From the NCBI GenBank assembly GCA_021805775.1, contig JAJZED010000004.1, positions 126,001-190,000 of the forward strand: a DNA stretch of 64,000 nt. The letters run 5' to 3'. Source of the DNA: a bacterium (GTDB taxonomy: Bacteria > Vulcanimicrobiota > Vulcanimicrobiia > Vulcanimicrobiales > Vulcanimicrobiaceae). Positions 1 through 6,531 of the stretch are shown here, one piece after another. The first letter of the stretch is position 1; each line of letters begins with the position of its first letter. The notes beneath the pieces are model-generated. The model saw only the letters and a list, made by a program, of their open reading frames with translations. It did not search any database and was not told where the DNA came from. Position numbers and translations under genes: made by a program.

Positions 1-62
1 TGCTCCTCTACGAGGCTCTCCGCCAGCGTCGATCCGAGGGTGCGGCGGTTCGCGAACGCTAG
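1..62 (+). CDS. rlmB: C-terminus of RlmB/TrmH-family 23S rRNA methyltransferase (partial)
   Basis: Reading frame 3 runs from the window edge to a TAG at 60-62 and encodes LLYEALRQRRSEGAAVRER. The LLYE-x-x-RQR ending is typical of the last helix of SpoU/TrmH-class 2'-O-ribose methyltransferases such as RlmB. In Bacillus the rlmB gene lies just upstream of sigH, which is the next gene here, so context agrees. Only 19 residues are visible, so the family call rests on this ending plus synteny. Confidence 0.6.
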   Translation, partial: LLYEALRQRRSEGAAVRER

Positions 63-89
63 AAAATCGGGAAGATACGGCAAAAACGC

Positions 90-118
90 TTGACGCTGGA
101 GGGGAGCCCTCCTATACT
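90..118 (+). promoter_or_regulatory. sigma70-type promoter of sigH
   Basis: TTGACG at 90-95 and TATACT at 113-118 are separated by exactly 17 bp, close to the vegetative consensus. Transcription would start near 125 and leave a leader of about 70 nt before the sigH ATG at 196. It lies after the stop of the upstream methyltransferase gene, so sigH appears to have its own promoter. Confidence 0.75.
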
Positions 119-195
119 CCGACCCGTGCGACGCGCTCGACGGGCTCCGGCCCGCGTCATGCGTCCACGCGTCCCAGACGAGGCAGATACCACCC

Positions 196-843
196 ATGGC
201 AATGACCCAGCCGGCCCCTGCAGGGCTGGACTATCACGAACGCGGCGACGAAGATCTCGTTGCGACAGCGAAGAGCGGCGATAGCCTTGCGATGGAGTTC
301 TTACTCAACAAATACAAGAACTTCGTTCGCATCAAGGCTAAGAGCTACTTCCTCATCGGCGCGGATCGTGAAGATATCATCCAAGAAGGCATGATCGGCT
401 TGTATAAGGCCGTCCGCGATTTCAAAGCCGATAAGCTCTCGAGCTTTCGCGCGTTCGCCGAACTATGTATTACGCGTCAGATCATTACCGCGATTAAGAC
501 CGCGACGCGTCAGAAGCATATTCCGCTGAACCAATATATATCGTTGAACAAACCGATCTACGACGAAGATAGCGAACGGACGTTGCTCGATGTGATGCCG
601 GCGCAAAAGTCAGGCGATCCCGAAGAACTCGTCGTGACGCAGGAAGTCTCCGACGATATCCGGCAGCGCATTCGCCAAAATCTCTCGGATCTCGAATCGC
701 AGGTACTCGAATCGTACCTCGAAGGAAAGAGCTACCAGGAGATGGCGCGCGACCTCGGCCGCCACGTCAAATCGATCGATAATGCGCTGCAGCGCGTCAA
801 ACGGAAGATCGAAAAAAACCTGGCGGAGTTCGAGTTTAAGTAA
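196..843 (+). CDS. sigH: RNA polymerase sigma factor, SigH (Spo0H) type
   Basis: A 215-residue sigma70-superfamily factor. Region 2 is evident in the stretch AMEFLLNKYKNFVRIKAKSY and in EDIIQEGMIGLYKAVRDF (about residues 30-75). The C-terminal helix-turn-helix of region 4 is at about 170-205 (YLEGKSYQEMARDLGRHVKSIDNAL). Length and motifs match the Firmicutes SigH/Spo0H group rather than short ECF factors. A second ATG lies two codons downstream at 202. The family drives stationary-phase or transition-state genes; its targets here are unknown. Position after rlmB and upstream of rpmG-secE-nusG matches Bacillus gene order, though 17 kb now separates it from rpmG. Confidence 0.88.
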   Translation: MAMTQPAPAGLDYHERGDEDLVATAKSGDSLAMEFLLNKYKNFVRIKAKSYFLIGADREDIIQEGMIGLYKAVRDFKADKLSSFRAFAELCITRQIITAIKTATRQKHIPLNQYISLNKPIYDEDSERTLLDVMPAQKSGDPEELVVTQEVSDDIRQRIRQNLSDLESQVLESYLEGKSYQEMARDLGRHVKSIDNALQRVKRKIEKNLAEFEFK

Positions 844-917
844 GAGCCTGTAGGCGGCAGTGTGGGGCGGCTGCGCTGAGAACGATTGAACTCGTTCGGT
901 CGGCCCTGCGCTGCAGG

Positions 918-1262
918 TTATTTTTCGCGCCGCGATCCAAGGGTTGCGACGATCCGTTCGTAGATCGCCTCGCGGTCTTCGAGCGGATCGACGACGAAAG
1001 TTTCGCTGTCGCGGCCGTTGCTTGGAGCGATGCAGACGGTTACGAGGCCCTTCGCGCAGAGGTCCATACACGATGTCGAAATTGCCCGTATCGGCCCCCA
1101 CCGGCCGCGCTCCTTGAGCGCGGCTTTGAGCCAATCGCGCAAGCGCACGTCGCCGTGTCGCCGTGCGATCTCCGGCGTTTCGTCGGGAATGCGCTCCGCG
1201 GAACAGCGGTCGCAGACGAGTGCGAGGCCGCCCGCGCGCCACTTGGGACGTACGCTTTGCAT
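918..1262 (-). CDS. small thioredoxin-fold (2Fe-2S) ferredoxin-like protein
   Basis: A 114-residue protein starting at the ATG at 1262; a GGGAG lies about 8 bases upstream on the minus strand. Five cysteines are visible: C17-x-x-C20 and C65-x3-C69-x7-C77 in STSCMDLCAKGLVTVC. The C-x3-C-x-K-G pattern followed by VVDPLEDREAIYERI resembles thioredoxin-like 2Fe-2S ferredoxins and small predicted metal-binding proteins. A longer in-frame start would read through the tRNA-Thr gene and is rejected. Partner and function are unknown. It is convergent with sigH and read on the same strand as the adjacent tRNA-Thr(TGT). Confidence 0.6.
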   Translation of the reverse strand: MQSVRPKWRAGGLALVCDRCSAERIPDETPEIARRHGDVRLRDWLKAALKERGRWGPIRAISTSCMDLCAKGLVTVCIAPSNGRDSETFVVDPLEDREAIYERIVATLGSRREK

Positions 1263-1285
1263 GGAGGATCTCCCGGGCGAAGCAA

Positions 1286-1361
1286 TGGAGCCGACGGTGG
1301 GACTCGAACCCACGATTGGCAGTTTACAAAACTGCTGCTGTAGCCGCTGAGCCACGTCGGC
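1286..1361 (-). tRNA. tRNA-Thr(TGT)
   Basis: On the minus strand the sequence folds as a cloverleaf: acceptor GCCGACG/CGTCGGC, anticodon loop TTTGTAA giving anticodon TGT (codon ACA), T-arm GGTTCGAGTCC, discriminator T and an encoded CCA at 1286-1288. It faces away from the Tyr-Gly-Thr cluster downstream. Confidence 0.95.
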
Positions 1362-1444
1362 GGAGAGCGCGAGCTTCCACGCCTCTCGCACGCACCCTCC
1401 GCGGCGCTGCGGGAGGGCGGTGGCGAGGATTTTGTCGAGAGTCG

Positions 1445-1473
1445 TTGCGAGGAGTCTTGGGGTTTGGTATCGT
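1445..1473 (+). promoter_or_regulatory. promoter of the tRNA Tyr-Gly-Thr cluster
   Basis: TTGCGA at 1445-1450 and TATCGT at 1468-1473 have a 17-bp spacer, with a predicted start near 1480, about 25 nt before tRNA-Tyr. The same -10 hexamer TATCGT recurs before rpmG, which supports it as a local consensus variant. Confidence 0.5.
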
Positions 1474-1504
1474 ACCGTCCGGAGCCGTCGAGAGATGGCC
1501 GCGT

Positions 1505-1592
1505 GGGTAGGTGGTCGAGTGGTTAAAGGCACCGGACTGTAAATTCGGCGCGCGAAAGCGCTACGCTGGTTCGAATCCAGCCCTGCCCACCA
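1505..1592 (+). tRNA. tRNA-Tyr(GTA)
   Basis: Class II tRNA of 88 nt. The acceptor pairs GGGTAGG with CCTGCCC, the anticodon loop reads CTGTAAA (anticodon GTA), there is a long variable arm (GCGCGCGAAAGCGC), the discriminator is A, and CCA is encoded at 1590-1592. First gene of the three-tRNA cluster. Confidence 0.95.
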
Positions 1593-1593
1593 C

Positions 1594-1667
1594 GCGGGCG
1601 TTGCATAGTGGTAGTGCTTCTGCCTTCCAAGCAGACAGCGCGGGTTCGATTCCCGCCGCCCGCTCCA
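1594..1667 (+). tRNA. tRNA-Gly(TCC)
   Basis: Acceptor GCGGGCG/CGCCCGC, anticodon loop CTTCCAA giving anticodon TCC, T-arm GGTTCGATTCC, discriminator T and encoded CCA at 1665-1667. It begins two bases after tRNA-Tyr ends, so the two are co-transcribed. Confidence 0.95.
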
Positions 1668-1676
1668 AGTGGGAAC

Positions 1677-1751
1677 GCCGTTGTAGCTCAGTGGTAGAGC
1701 ACGTCCTTGGTAAGGACGAGGTCATGGGTTCAATCCCCATCAACGGCTCCA
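1677..1751 (+). tRNA. tRNA-Thr(GGT), attachment site of the integrated element
   Basis: Acceptor GCCGTTG/CAACGGC, anticodon loop TTGGTAA giving GGT, T-arm GGTTCAATCCC, discriminator T and encoded CCA at 1749-1751. Its last 23 bases are repeated exactly at 10577-10599, marking the core site where the 8.87-kb element inserted; the insertion leaves this tRNA intact. The order Tyr-Gly-Thr matches the tRNA group that precedes tuf in many bacteria, but no tuf follows here. Confidence 0.95.
1729..1751 (+). repeat. attL core (23-bp direct repeat)
   Basis: Identical to 10577-10599. It covers the 3' part of tRNA-Thr(GGT) from the T-loop through the CCA. The identity breaks at both ends (G versus A before it, T versus G after it), so 23 bp is the exact length. 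Confidence 0.93.
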
Positions 1752-1797
1752 TCTAAAGCCCATAACCACGGGATTTTTCTTTTCTTAGCCGTTTGAT

Positions 1798-1816
1798 TGG
1801 CCCACATTTGGCCCAC
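1798..1816 (+). repeat. left arm-type integrase site (19-bp repeat)
   Basis: TGGCCCACATTTGGCCCAC occurs here, 46 bp inside attL, and again at 10449-10467 near attR. Each copy holds two TGGCCCAC units 11 bp apart. Paired repeats near both att cores are what arm-type binding sites of lambda-like tyrosine integrases look like. The role is inferred from position. Confidence 0.65.
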
Positions 1817-1828
1817 GGAGCCTGTTTT

Positions 1829-3022
1829 TCATCGCCTCGATAGGGCCTTCTCAAAGGCTGCGTCGAGCCGATCGGCGGCCTCGCTGTTCATCCCTCGGAG
1901 GACGTGGGCGTATACGTCGCCCGTAACCCCGACCGTGCTATGGCCGAGTAGCCCCGAAACGACCGTGAGGGGCGATCCGGCCTTTATCTGTATCGACGCA
2001 TAGCTATGCCGCAGGCCGTGGAAGGTCGTCGCAAGGCTCGCCTTCTTTACGAGCCGGCCGAAGCCGACGGAGAAACTTCTCGGGGCCCACGCTTGGCCTG
2101 TCAACGGACTAGGGAAGACGAGCCCCTCATCGCCATAGGCTCCCCCAAGCGCAAGCCGGATTTCGGAAAGCGCGACTCGTTGACGGCGGAGCACCTCGGT
2201 CGCCAAGCGCGATAATGGCACCTCACGGCGCGATCTCGGCGTCTTCGGCACCTTCGAACGCGTGATAGCCTTGCCGTCCTCGCGGACGGTCTCCAGAGAG
2301 GCTACAACACGTAAAACGCGGCCTTCGAGATCGACGTTCTCCCACCGCAGCGCGAGAAGCTCGCCTTGGCGTAGCCCCGTAAACGCTGCGATCTTTGTCG
2401 GCCGCTCGTACGGCGTCCCATCGAGAGCGGCAAAGAGGCGAAGTAACTCCGATTCATCGAGCGCCGCAACCTCCGCACGGCCCTTCGAAGGCACCATGCG
2501 GCGCGTGAAGGGGAGAGCCGAGATCAACCCGTCTTCTTGCGCGTCGCGCAGCGCGCTGCGCAGCGTTCCGAAGATATGATTCACTGTCTTCGGCGAGATC
2601 CTCTTCCCGGCAGTCGTCTTCCTCGCCCAGGTATCGATCGCCGCACGAACATGATCTCGTCGAAGAGCCGCTAACGGCACCGCGCCGATTGCCGGAACGA
2701 TATGATAGCGAACGTGCGAGGCGTAAGCGACCCAGGCGGCGTAAGCGCAGCTTTCTTTCTTACGCGGCAACCAGCGTTCTTCGAGATACTCATCAAGACG
2801 GAGTTTCCGGTCGCGGACGTACCCTCCGCTTTCGACTTCGGCAACGAAGACTCGCAACGCGTTCTCAGCCTCCCTGCGCGTGCCGAAGAACGCGCGATAG
2901 ACTTGCTTGCGAGAACGCACCCCATCGACGACCTCCGTGCCGTTATCGACGACCATCTGCCAAGACTTCTTGGCACCGATGGGGGTGCGACGCCGGTCGC
3001 GCTCGCGCAAATACCCTCTCAT
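1829..3022 (-). CDS. int: tyrosine recombinase/integrase
   Basis: A 397-residue phage-type integrase. Residues 1-65 form an AP2-like arm-binding domain, about 75-170 the SAM-like core-binding domain, and about 185-385 the catalytic domain. Catalytic residues are visible: R218 (TGLRQGE), H335 and R338 (FHGLRHS), H361 (LLGHSTVG) and the nucleophile Y371. It would catalyse site-specific recombination between the 23-bp core repeats in the tRNA-Thr gene. The 3' end lies 78 bp from the left core, the usual arrangement. It reads the same way as the repressor upstream but is separated from it by about 100 bp of repeats. Confidence 0.96.
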   Translation of the reverse strand: MRGYLRERDRRRTPIGAKKSWQMVVDNGTEVVDGVRSRKQVYRAFFGTRREAENALRVFVAEVESGGYVRDRKLRLDEYLEERWLPRKKESCAYAAWVAYASHVRYHIVPAIGAVPLAALRRDHVRAAIDTWARKTTAGKRISPKTVNHIFGTLRSALRDAQEDGLISALPFTRRMVPSKGRAEVAALDESELLRLFAALDGTPYERPTKIAAFTGLRQGELLALRWENVDLEGRVLRVVASLETVREDGKAITRSKVPKTPRSRREVPLSRLATEVLRRQRVALSEIRLALGGAYGDEGLVFPSPLTGQAWAPRSFSVGFGRLVKKASLATTFHGLRHSYASIQIKAGSPLTVVSGLLGHSTVGVTGDVYAHVLRGMNSEAADRLDAAFEKALSRR

Positions 3023-3040
3023 TTTAGAACCTCTTTTTCA

Positions 3041-3118
3041 TTGTCGGTCGCTCCGCTCTGCTCACGAAACGCTGCTCTGCTCACTGCTTAGTATAAAAGA
3101 GCGTGAGCGAAGCAGTGA
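3041..3118. repeat. 10-bp motif array and hairpin between int and the repressor
   Basis: CTCTGCTCAC occurs at 3056-3065 and 3075-3084, a 19-bp period. A nine-base perfect stem follows: TCACTGCTT 3081-3089 with AAGCAGTGA 3110-3118. The block from 3041, starting TTGTCGGT, is repeated inverted and imperfectly at about 9107-9157 beyond the last right-reading gene. It may be a terminator or attenuator between repressor and int, or a binding array for an element protein. Confidence 0.6.
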
Positions 3119-3126
3119 TTGGAGCA

Positions 3127-3816
3127 CTATCGGGATGCCCGCAGCGTTGAAATCACTACCTGGTAAAAAACCTCCATGATGGATTTTTCAATCTCGTTTC
3201 GTTGCGCGACTGGAGCTCCAGTCTCGCCGAGCCCATTTTGAAGAGCTAATCGAAAGCGATCCTCGGCTTCGAAGGCCCTAATCTCATCATCCTTGCTGCG
3301 AAACGAATTGAGATCGATTCCACAGCGAGCAAGAAGCTCGAGAATCTCGTCGGTGTAGGTCAAATCGATCTTTTCTCCCGTTATATGCCGAGCGAGCCGT
3401 CGGCGCCGAATGCTATTCAAGTCGGCTAACGCAGCGAGTTTTTGCGCGTGGGGAAGCGCCAGGAGCCCGTCCAGCAACGCCGATCGATAGCCGGGCTCGA
3501 ATCGCGTGTTAAGTAGAACGATTACCTCTTCAACGCCTTCCTTCACCTCGTTCTCGGAGGGCGCTACGAGCGCGTTGAGATAGGCGAGTACCTTCGGCTC
3601 GCCGATCTCTTCCGCTACTGCGGCATTGATCGCACGAAGACGCGAAAACGGCTGCGGGCGCTTTCCGTCGAGGATGATCGAGAAATAAGGATACGGTAGC
3701 TTATCAAACTTGTCGGCGATTTTCTTCTGCGTCTTCCCTGCAAGTTTCAGCAAGACTCGCACTTGCTTTCCCCAGCGTTTCATTTGGCTGATTGGGACAC
3801 TCTGTTTCGCCCTCAT
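3127..3816 (-). CDS. CI-like repressor candidate (HTH N-terminus)
   Basis: A 229-residue protein counted from the ATG at 3816; an upstream in-frame ATG at 3852 would add 12 residues but overlaps the -35 box. About residues 15-75 have a helix-turn-helix-like pattern (KTQKKIADKFDKLPYPYFSIIL, then a basic turn). The rest is helical and matches no family I recognise; no LexA-type Ser-Lys autocleavage site is evident. Its position, divergent from the excisionase-like gene and upstream of int, is that of a lysogeny repressor. Function is inferred from context. Confidence 0.55.
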   Translation of the reverse strand: MRAKQSVPISQMKRWGKQVRVLLKLAGKTQKKIADKFDKLPYPYFSIILDGKRPQPFSRLRAINAAVAEEIGEPKVLAYLNALVAPSENEVKEGVEEVIVLLNTRFEPGYRSALLDGLLALPHAQKLAALADLNSIRRRRLARHITGEKIDLTYTDEILELLARCGIDLNSFRSKDDEIRAFEAEDRFRLALQNGLGETGAPVAQRNEIEKSIMEVFYQVVISTLRASR

Positions 3817-3822
3817 GCGTCC

Positions 3823-3852
3823 ATAATAACACATTCTTGACAACATTATCAA
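3823..3852 (-). promoter_or_regulatory. repressor promoter, apparently leaderless
   Basis: On the minus strand TTGATA (3852-3847) and TATTAT (3828-3823) are separated by 18 bp. The predicted start falls at about 3816-3817, on the A of the repressor ATG. This would give an mRNA without a Shine-Dalgarno leader, as for lambda cI from PRM. Confidence 0.6.
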
Positions 3853-3986
3853 GAGCGAAGCAAATCAAACCATATGGTCAAGTTCTATTAGCACTCTAGC
3901 TAGGTAATTTACTACCATTGCTATTACCATACTTGACGTGAGAAACTGGGCGTGATCCTCAACGCCGAGGGTCGCTCGGGGGAATT

Positions 3987-4190
3987 TTGAAAAACTCGAC
4001 AACGACGACCATGCCCGCCAGAGACGTCGTCCTCGACGTGCGAGGCGCCGCCAGATATCTAGGGTGCCACCCTGAGACCGTGCGTCGGCTCGTCCGCGCG
4101 GGCAAGCTCCCGGCCTATCGCGGCGGGACGCGGCTCATCCGCATCTCGCGCCTCGCGCTCGATCGACTGCTCGCCGGTGAAAACCAATGA
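3987..4190 (+). CDS. excisionase-family MerR-like HTH protein
   Basis: A 67-residue protein whose body (DVRGAARYLGCHPETVRRLVRAGKLPAYRGGTRLIRI) is the HTH_17 excisionase/DNA-binding fold: a winged helix with R-x-G-G-T-R wing. The TTG at 3987 is preferred because GGGGGA sits just upstream; an ATG at 4011 lacks such a signal. First gene of the rightward unit, divergent from the repressor. It may be the recombination directionality factor or an early activator. It overlaps the next gene by 4 bases. Confidence 0.75.
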   Translation: MKNSTTTTMPARDVVLDVRGAARYLGCHPETVRRLVRAGKLPAYRGGTRLIRISRLALDRLLAGENQ

Positions 4191-4465
4191 CGCCCGTGAC
4201 CGATCCCGACGCGTTCGCGCAGCGCAGCGTCGAGGCGGCGAATCAGCTCGTCGCCGATGAGTGCGACGCCCTCATGGGCGATCCGACATTTCGCCGATGC
4301 GCGTGGGCTGCCGTCAGCGCGGTCGCAGGCGCGGTCGGTCTAACGCCTACGCTCTTGAGTGGCGCACTGCGCCAGGGTCTCATGCCCGCGACATACGGGC
4401 TCGGGGCGCGCGTGCGGAGGCTCGCGCTCGCGACGTATCGCCGCGCCCATCAGGGGGCAGCATGA
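4187..4465 (+). CDS. hypothetical element protein
   Basis: A 92-residue Ala-rich, mostly helical protein with no motif I recognise. It starts at an ATG inside an ATGA overlap with the excisionase-like gene and ends in another ATGA overlap with the RepA-like ATPase gene. Such coupling suggests a role in replication or regulation with its neighbours, but nothing in the sequence fixes it. Confidence 0.6.
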   Translation: MTPVTDPDAFAQRSVEAANQLVADECDALMGDPTFRRCAWAAVSAVAGAVGLTPTLLSGALRQGLMPATYGLGARVRRLALATYRRAHQGAA

Positions 4466-5742
4466 GTAGCGGCCTCGACGCGGCGGCCTACGGTGAGTTT
4501 CTGCGCTTGGGCGGCGTAACGAGCGCGGCCCAAGAGCCGCGCTATACCCCGCACCCGACCGATATCGGCGGTGACTGCCTGTTAACGCGAGCATCGGATG
4601 TTCGCTTCGAACGGGTCTCGTGGTTTTCGCGCGACCGCATTCCCTATGGCGGCCTAACGCTGCTCGATGGGCCGGGCGGGGTCGGAAAAACGACGCTTAT
4701 GCTTGGGGCAATCGCCGCCGCAACGCGCGGCAAGGGCTATTTCGACAATGAAGGCTTAGAATTGGGAGCGGCCGTCGCGTTGATTATCGCTGAAGAGGAC
4801 GCGCTCGGGCTGCTTAAGGCGAAACTCGACGTCGCCAACGGTGACCTCTCGCGGGTTTATTTTCTGGAGGGGATGAAAGTTGACGGCGAGATTGTGCCGT
4901 TCGAGATGCCGTTTGGCGTTGACGCGCTAGAAGAAGCGATCGTCCAGACCAGCGCGACGGTGGTATTTGTCGATGCACTCTTCTCGCACCTCACGCTCAA
5001 AGGCGACGGCAAGATGTCGCAACAGGTGCGCCGCGCTCTGCGCCCCTTGGTGAAAATGATCGAGCGCACGAACATCGCGTTTTTTGCGATTCGACATTGG
5101 GCGAAAGCTCACGGCGCCGCGTCAAGCCGAGCGCTCGGCTCCGCCGAGCTCGCGAACGTCGCGCGCTCGGTGCTGTCGTTTGGCGCTCACCCGCACGAGG
5201 ACGGCAAGTTTTGCATTTCGCCAAGCAAGATGAATCTAGCGCGCTTTCCGGCGACCCTCGCGTATAGGATCGACGAGGTCGCGACTGTCGATGACGACGG
5301 CAATGCAACGGCCGTTACGCGCGCTGTGCTGGAGGGCGTCGTCGATGACGTCACTGCCGACGATCTTGCAATGCGCTCGCCAGCCGATCCTGATGAGCGC
5401 GGCGTGGCCGAGGACTGGCTACGAGACTATCTCGCCGCCGGCGGGACGCACGCGAGCGCGCAGGTCTACCGCGACGCCCGGAGCGCGGGCGTCGGGTCTC
5501 CAGCGACGCTCCGGCGCGTTGCGAGCGCGATCGGCGTCGTCAAGGAGCGATCGGCGACGCTCGCTGCTCGCGGGGAGAGCGCGAGCACTTGGCGGCTCCC
5601 GCCGTCGGCGACTGCGCCTCCAAGCGCCGCGGTATCGTCGCGGTGCGGCTTTCACGTCGGCAGCGCCGGCGACGACTGCGAGCGCTGCGGCGTTGCGTGG
5701 CGCGACCACCAAATCATCGAGAGGCCGGATGATGCGGATTGA
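4462..5742 (+). CDS. RepA/RecA-like AAA_25 ATPase, putative replicative helicase
   Basis: A 426-residue protein from the ATG at 4462; a longer in-frame start at 4261 would lie in the previous gene and is rejected. Walker A is G70PGGVGKT77 and Walker B is VVFVD at 167-171. RHWAK follows at about 211-215, where RepA-type hexameric helicases carry a conserved basic sensor. The C-terminus has a cysteine/histidine cluster (CGFH and CERCG, about 395-411) that could bind zinc. The architecture resembles the RepA-like ATPases of plasmids and phage satellites. It is the only replication gene in the element. Confidence 0.75.
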   Translation: MSSGLDAAAYGEFLRLGGVTSAAQEPRYTPHPTDIGGDCLLTRASDVRFERVSWFSRDRIPYGGLTLLDGPGGVGKTTLMLGAIAAATRGKGYFDNEGLELGAAVALIIAEEDALGLLKAKLDVANGDLSRVYFLEGMKVDGEIVPFEMPFGVDALEEAIVQTSATVVFVDALFSHLTLKGDGKMSQQVRRALRPLVKMIERTNIAFFAIRHWAKAHGAASSRALGSAELANVARSVLSFGAHPHEDGKFCISPSKMNLARFPATLAYRIDEVATVDDDGNATAVTRAVLEGVVDDVTADDLAMRSPADPDERGVAEDWLRDYLAAGGTHASAQVYRDARSAGVGSPATLRRVASAIGVVKERSATLAARGESASTWRLPPSATAPPSAAVSSRCGFHVGSAGDDCERCGVAWRDHQIIERPDDAD

Positions 5743-5998
5743 TCACGATCTCTTCCTCAAGAGCGCAAAATATCGCACCGCGATTCGCAAGCGCTTGTCG
5801 GAGTTTACCGAGAAGAGGCGCGGGAAGCTCGCCAACTTAGAAGTTGAACATGAGTGTGATCTATCGTGCTGCCGTCGTGAGCCGTGGCTGCTAACGCTTC
5901 AACGATTGCACGACTTGGCCGATAATCGCTGGTCTTCCTCTGGCCGCGTTAGCGCCGTGCAACGCGAGAGATCGGCGCACGCGAAGGGAGCCAAATAG
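5729..5998 (+). CDS. hypothetical basic element protein
   Basis: An 89-residue protein starting at tandem ATGs (5729/5732), 14 bases inside the end of the ATPase gene. It is lysine/arginine rich and carries CDLSCC, which hints at metal or nucleic-acid binding. No family recognised. Its TAG shares a base with the GTG of the next gene (TAGTG). Confidence 0.55.
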   Translation: MMRIDHDLFLKSAKYRTAIRKRLSEFTEKRRGKLANLEVEHECDLSCCRREPWLLTLQRLHDLADNRWSSSGRVSAVQRERSAHAKGAK

Positions 5999-6531
5999 TG
6001 CCAAGAACCTGCCGAATTTGCATTCATCCGCAACGTCGCGATATCGAAGACGAATTGCACCGTTGCACCCCCGAACGCTCGATTGCTGTGCAGTTCGGAA
6101 TCGGCCGGTCGTCGGTTGCAAACCATGCGCGGTTGCATTGCGACGCTCGAGCCGTTCGCGCGCAACGGAAGCGCGCGGCACGCATTGTCGCCGCCGAGCG
6201 CCGGGGTTTCAAAGAGAAGTGCGTGAGGATTGACGCGCCTGCCGACGTCCTCGAATACTCGAAGCGGTTGCTTGGTGAGGTGCTGGGAATTGCGTCGCAC
6301 GCGAAGGAACTCCACGACGACCGCCTCGCCTTGCAGGCTGCGAAACAGGCGACCGACCTCCTCACGCAGATCGGTCGAGCGCACGGATTGTTTCGCGATG
6401 AATCGTTAGTCGTCAATATCGACGCATCGGCGAAGGCGCTAAAAATTATTGGAGAGTTGCCGGAGCCCGAGCTGCGAAGCGCGCTTCTTGCGCTATCGAA
6501 AGAGCCGAAGGAAACGGGTTCCGATGGTTGA
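5998..6531 (+). CDS. zinc/HTH protein, putative small terminase subunit
   Basis: A 177-residue protein starting with GTG. The N-terminus has C-R-I-C and a later H-x-R-L-H-C around a helix-turn-helix (RSIAVQFGIGRSSVANHARLHC, about residues 27-48). The rest is helical. Immediately upstream of, and overlapping by 8 bases, the large terminase gene is the standard position of the DNA-recognition subunit terS, and an HTH is expected there. The call is by position plus the HTH; an element-specific transcription factor is the alternative. Confidence 0.55.
   Translation: MPRTCRICIHPQRRDIEDELHRCTPERSIAVQFGIGRSSVANHARLHCDARAVRAQRKRAARIVAAERRGFKEKCVRIDAPADVLEYSKRLLGEVLGIASHAKELHDDRLALQAAKQATDLLTQIGRAHGLFRDESLVVNIDASAKALKIIGELPEPELRSALLALSKEPKETGSDG

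Noticed and set aside
196-843. Sporulation inferred from a SigH-type factor
   Set aside because: SigH homologues occur in many non-sporulating Terrabacteria and no other sporulation gene is visible here.
918-1532. A 204-residue version of the ferredoxin-like protein
   Set aside because: The extra N-terminus would run through the tRNA-Thr(TGT) gene; the ATG at 1262 has a ribosome site and starts the conserved part.
1163-1756. Several short reading frames over the tRNA cluster on both strands
   Set aside because: They are translations of the tRNA genes themselves; phrases such as GxEPT/RWDSNPRLA are a familiar artefact of translated tRNA.
3056-3084. Periodic repeats considered as a CRISPR remnant
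   Set aside because: Only two 10-bp units per side, a 19-bp period and no cas genes; too short for CRISPR repeats and spacers.
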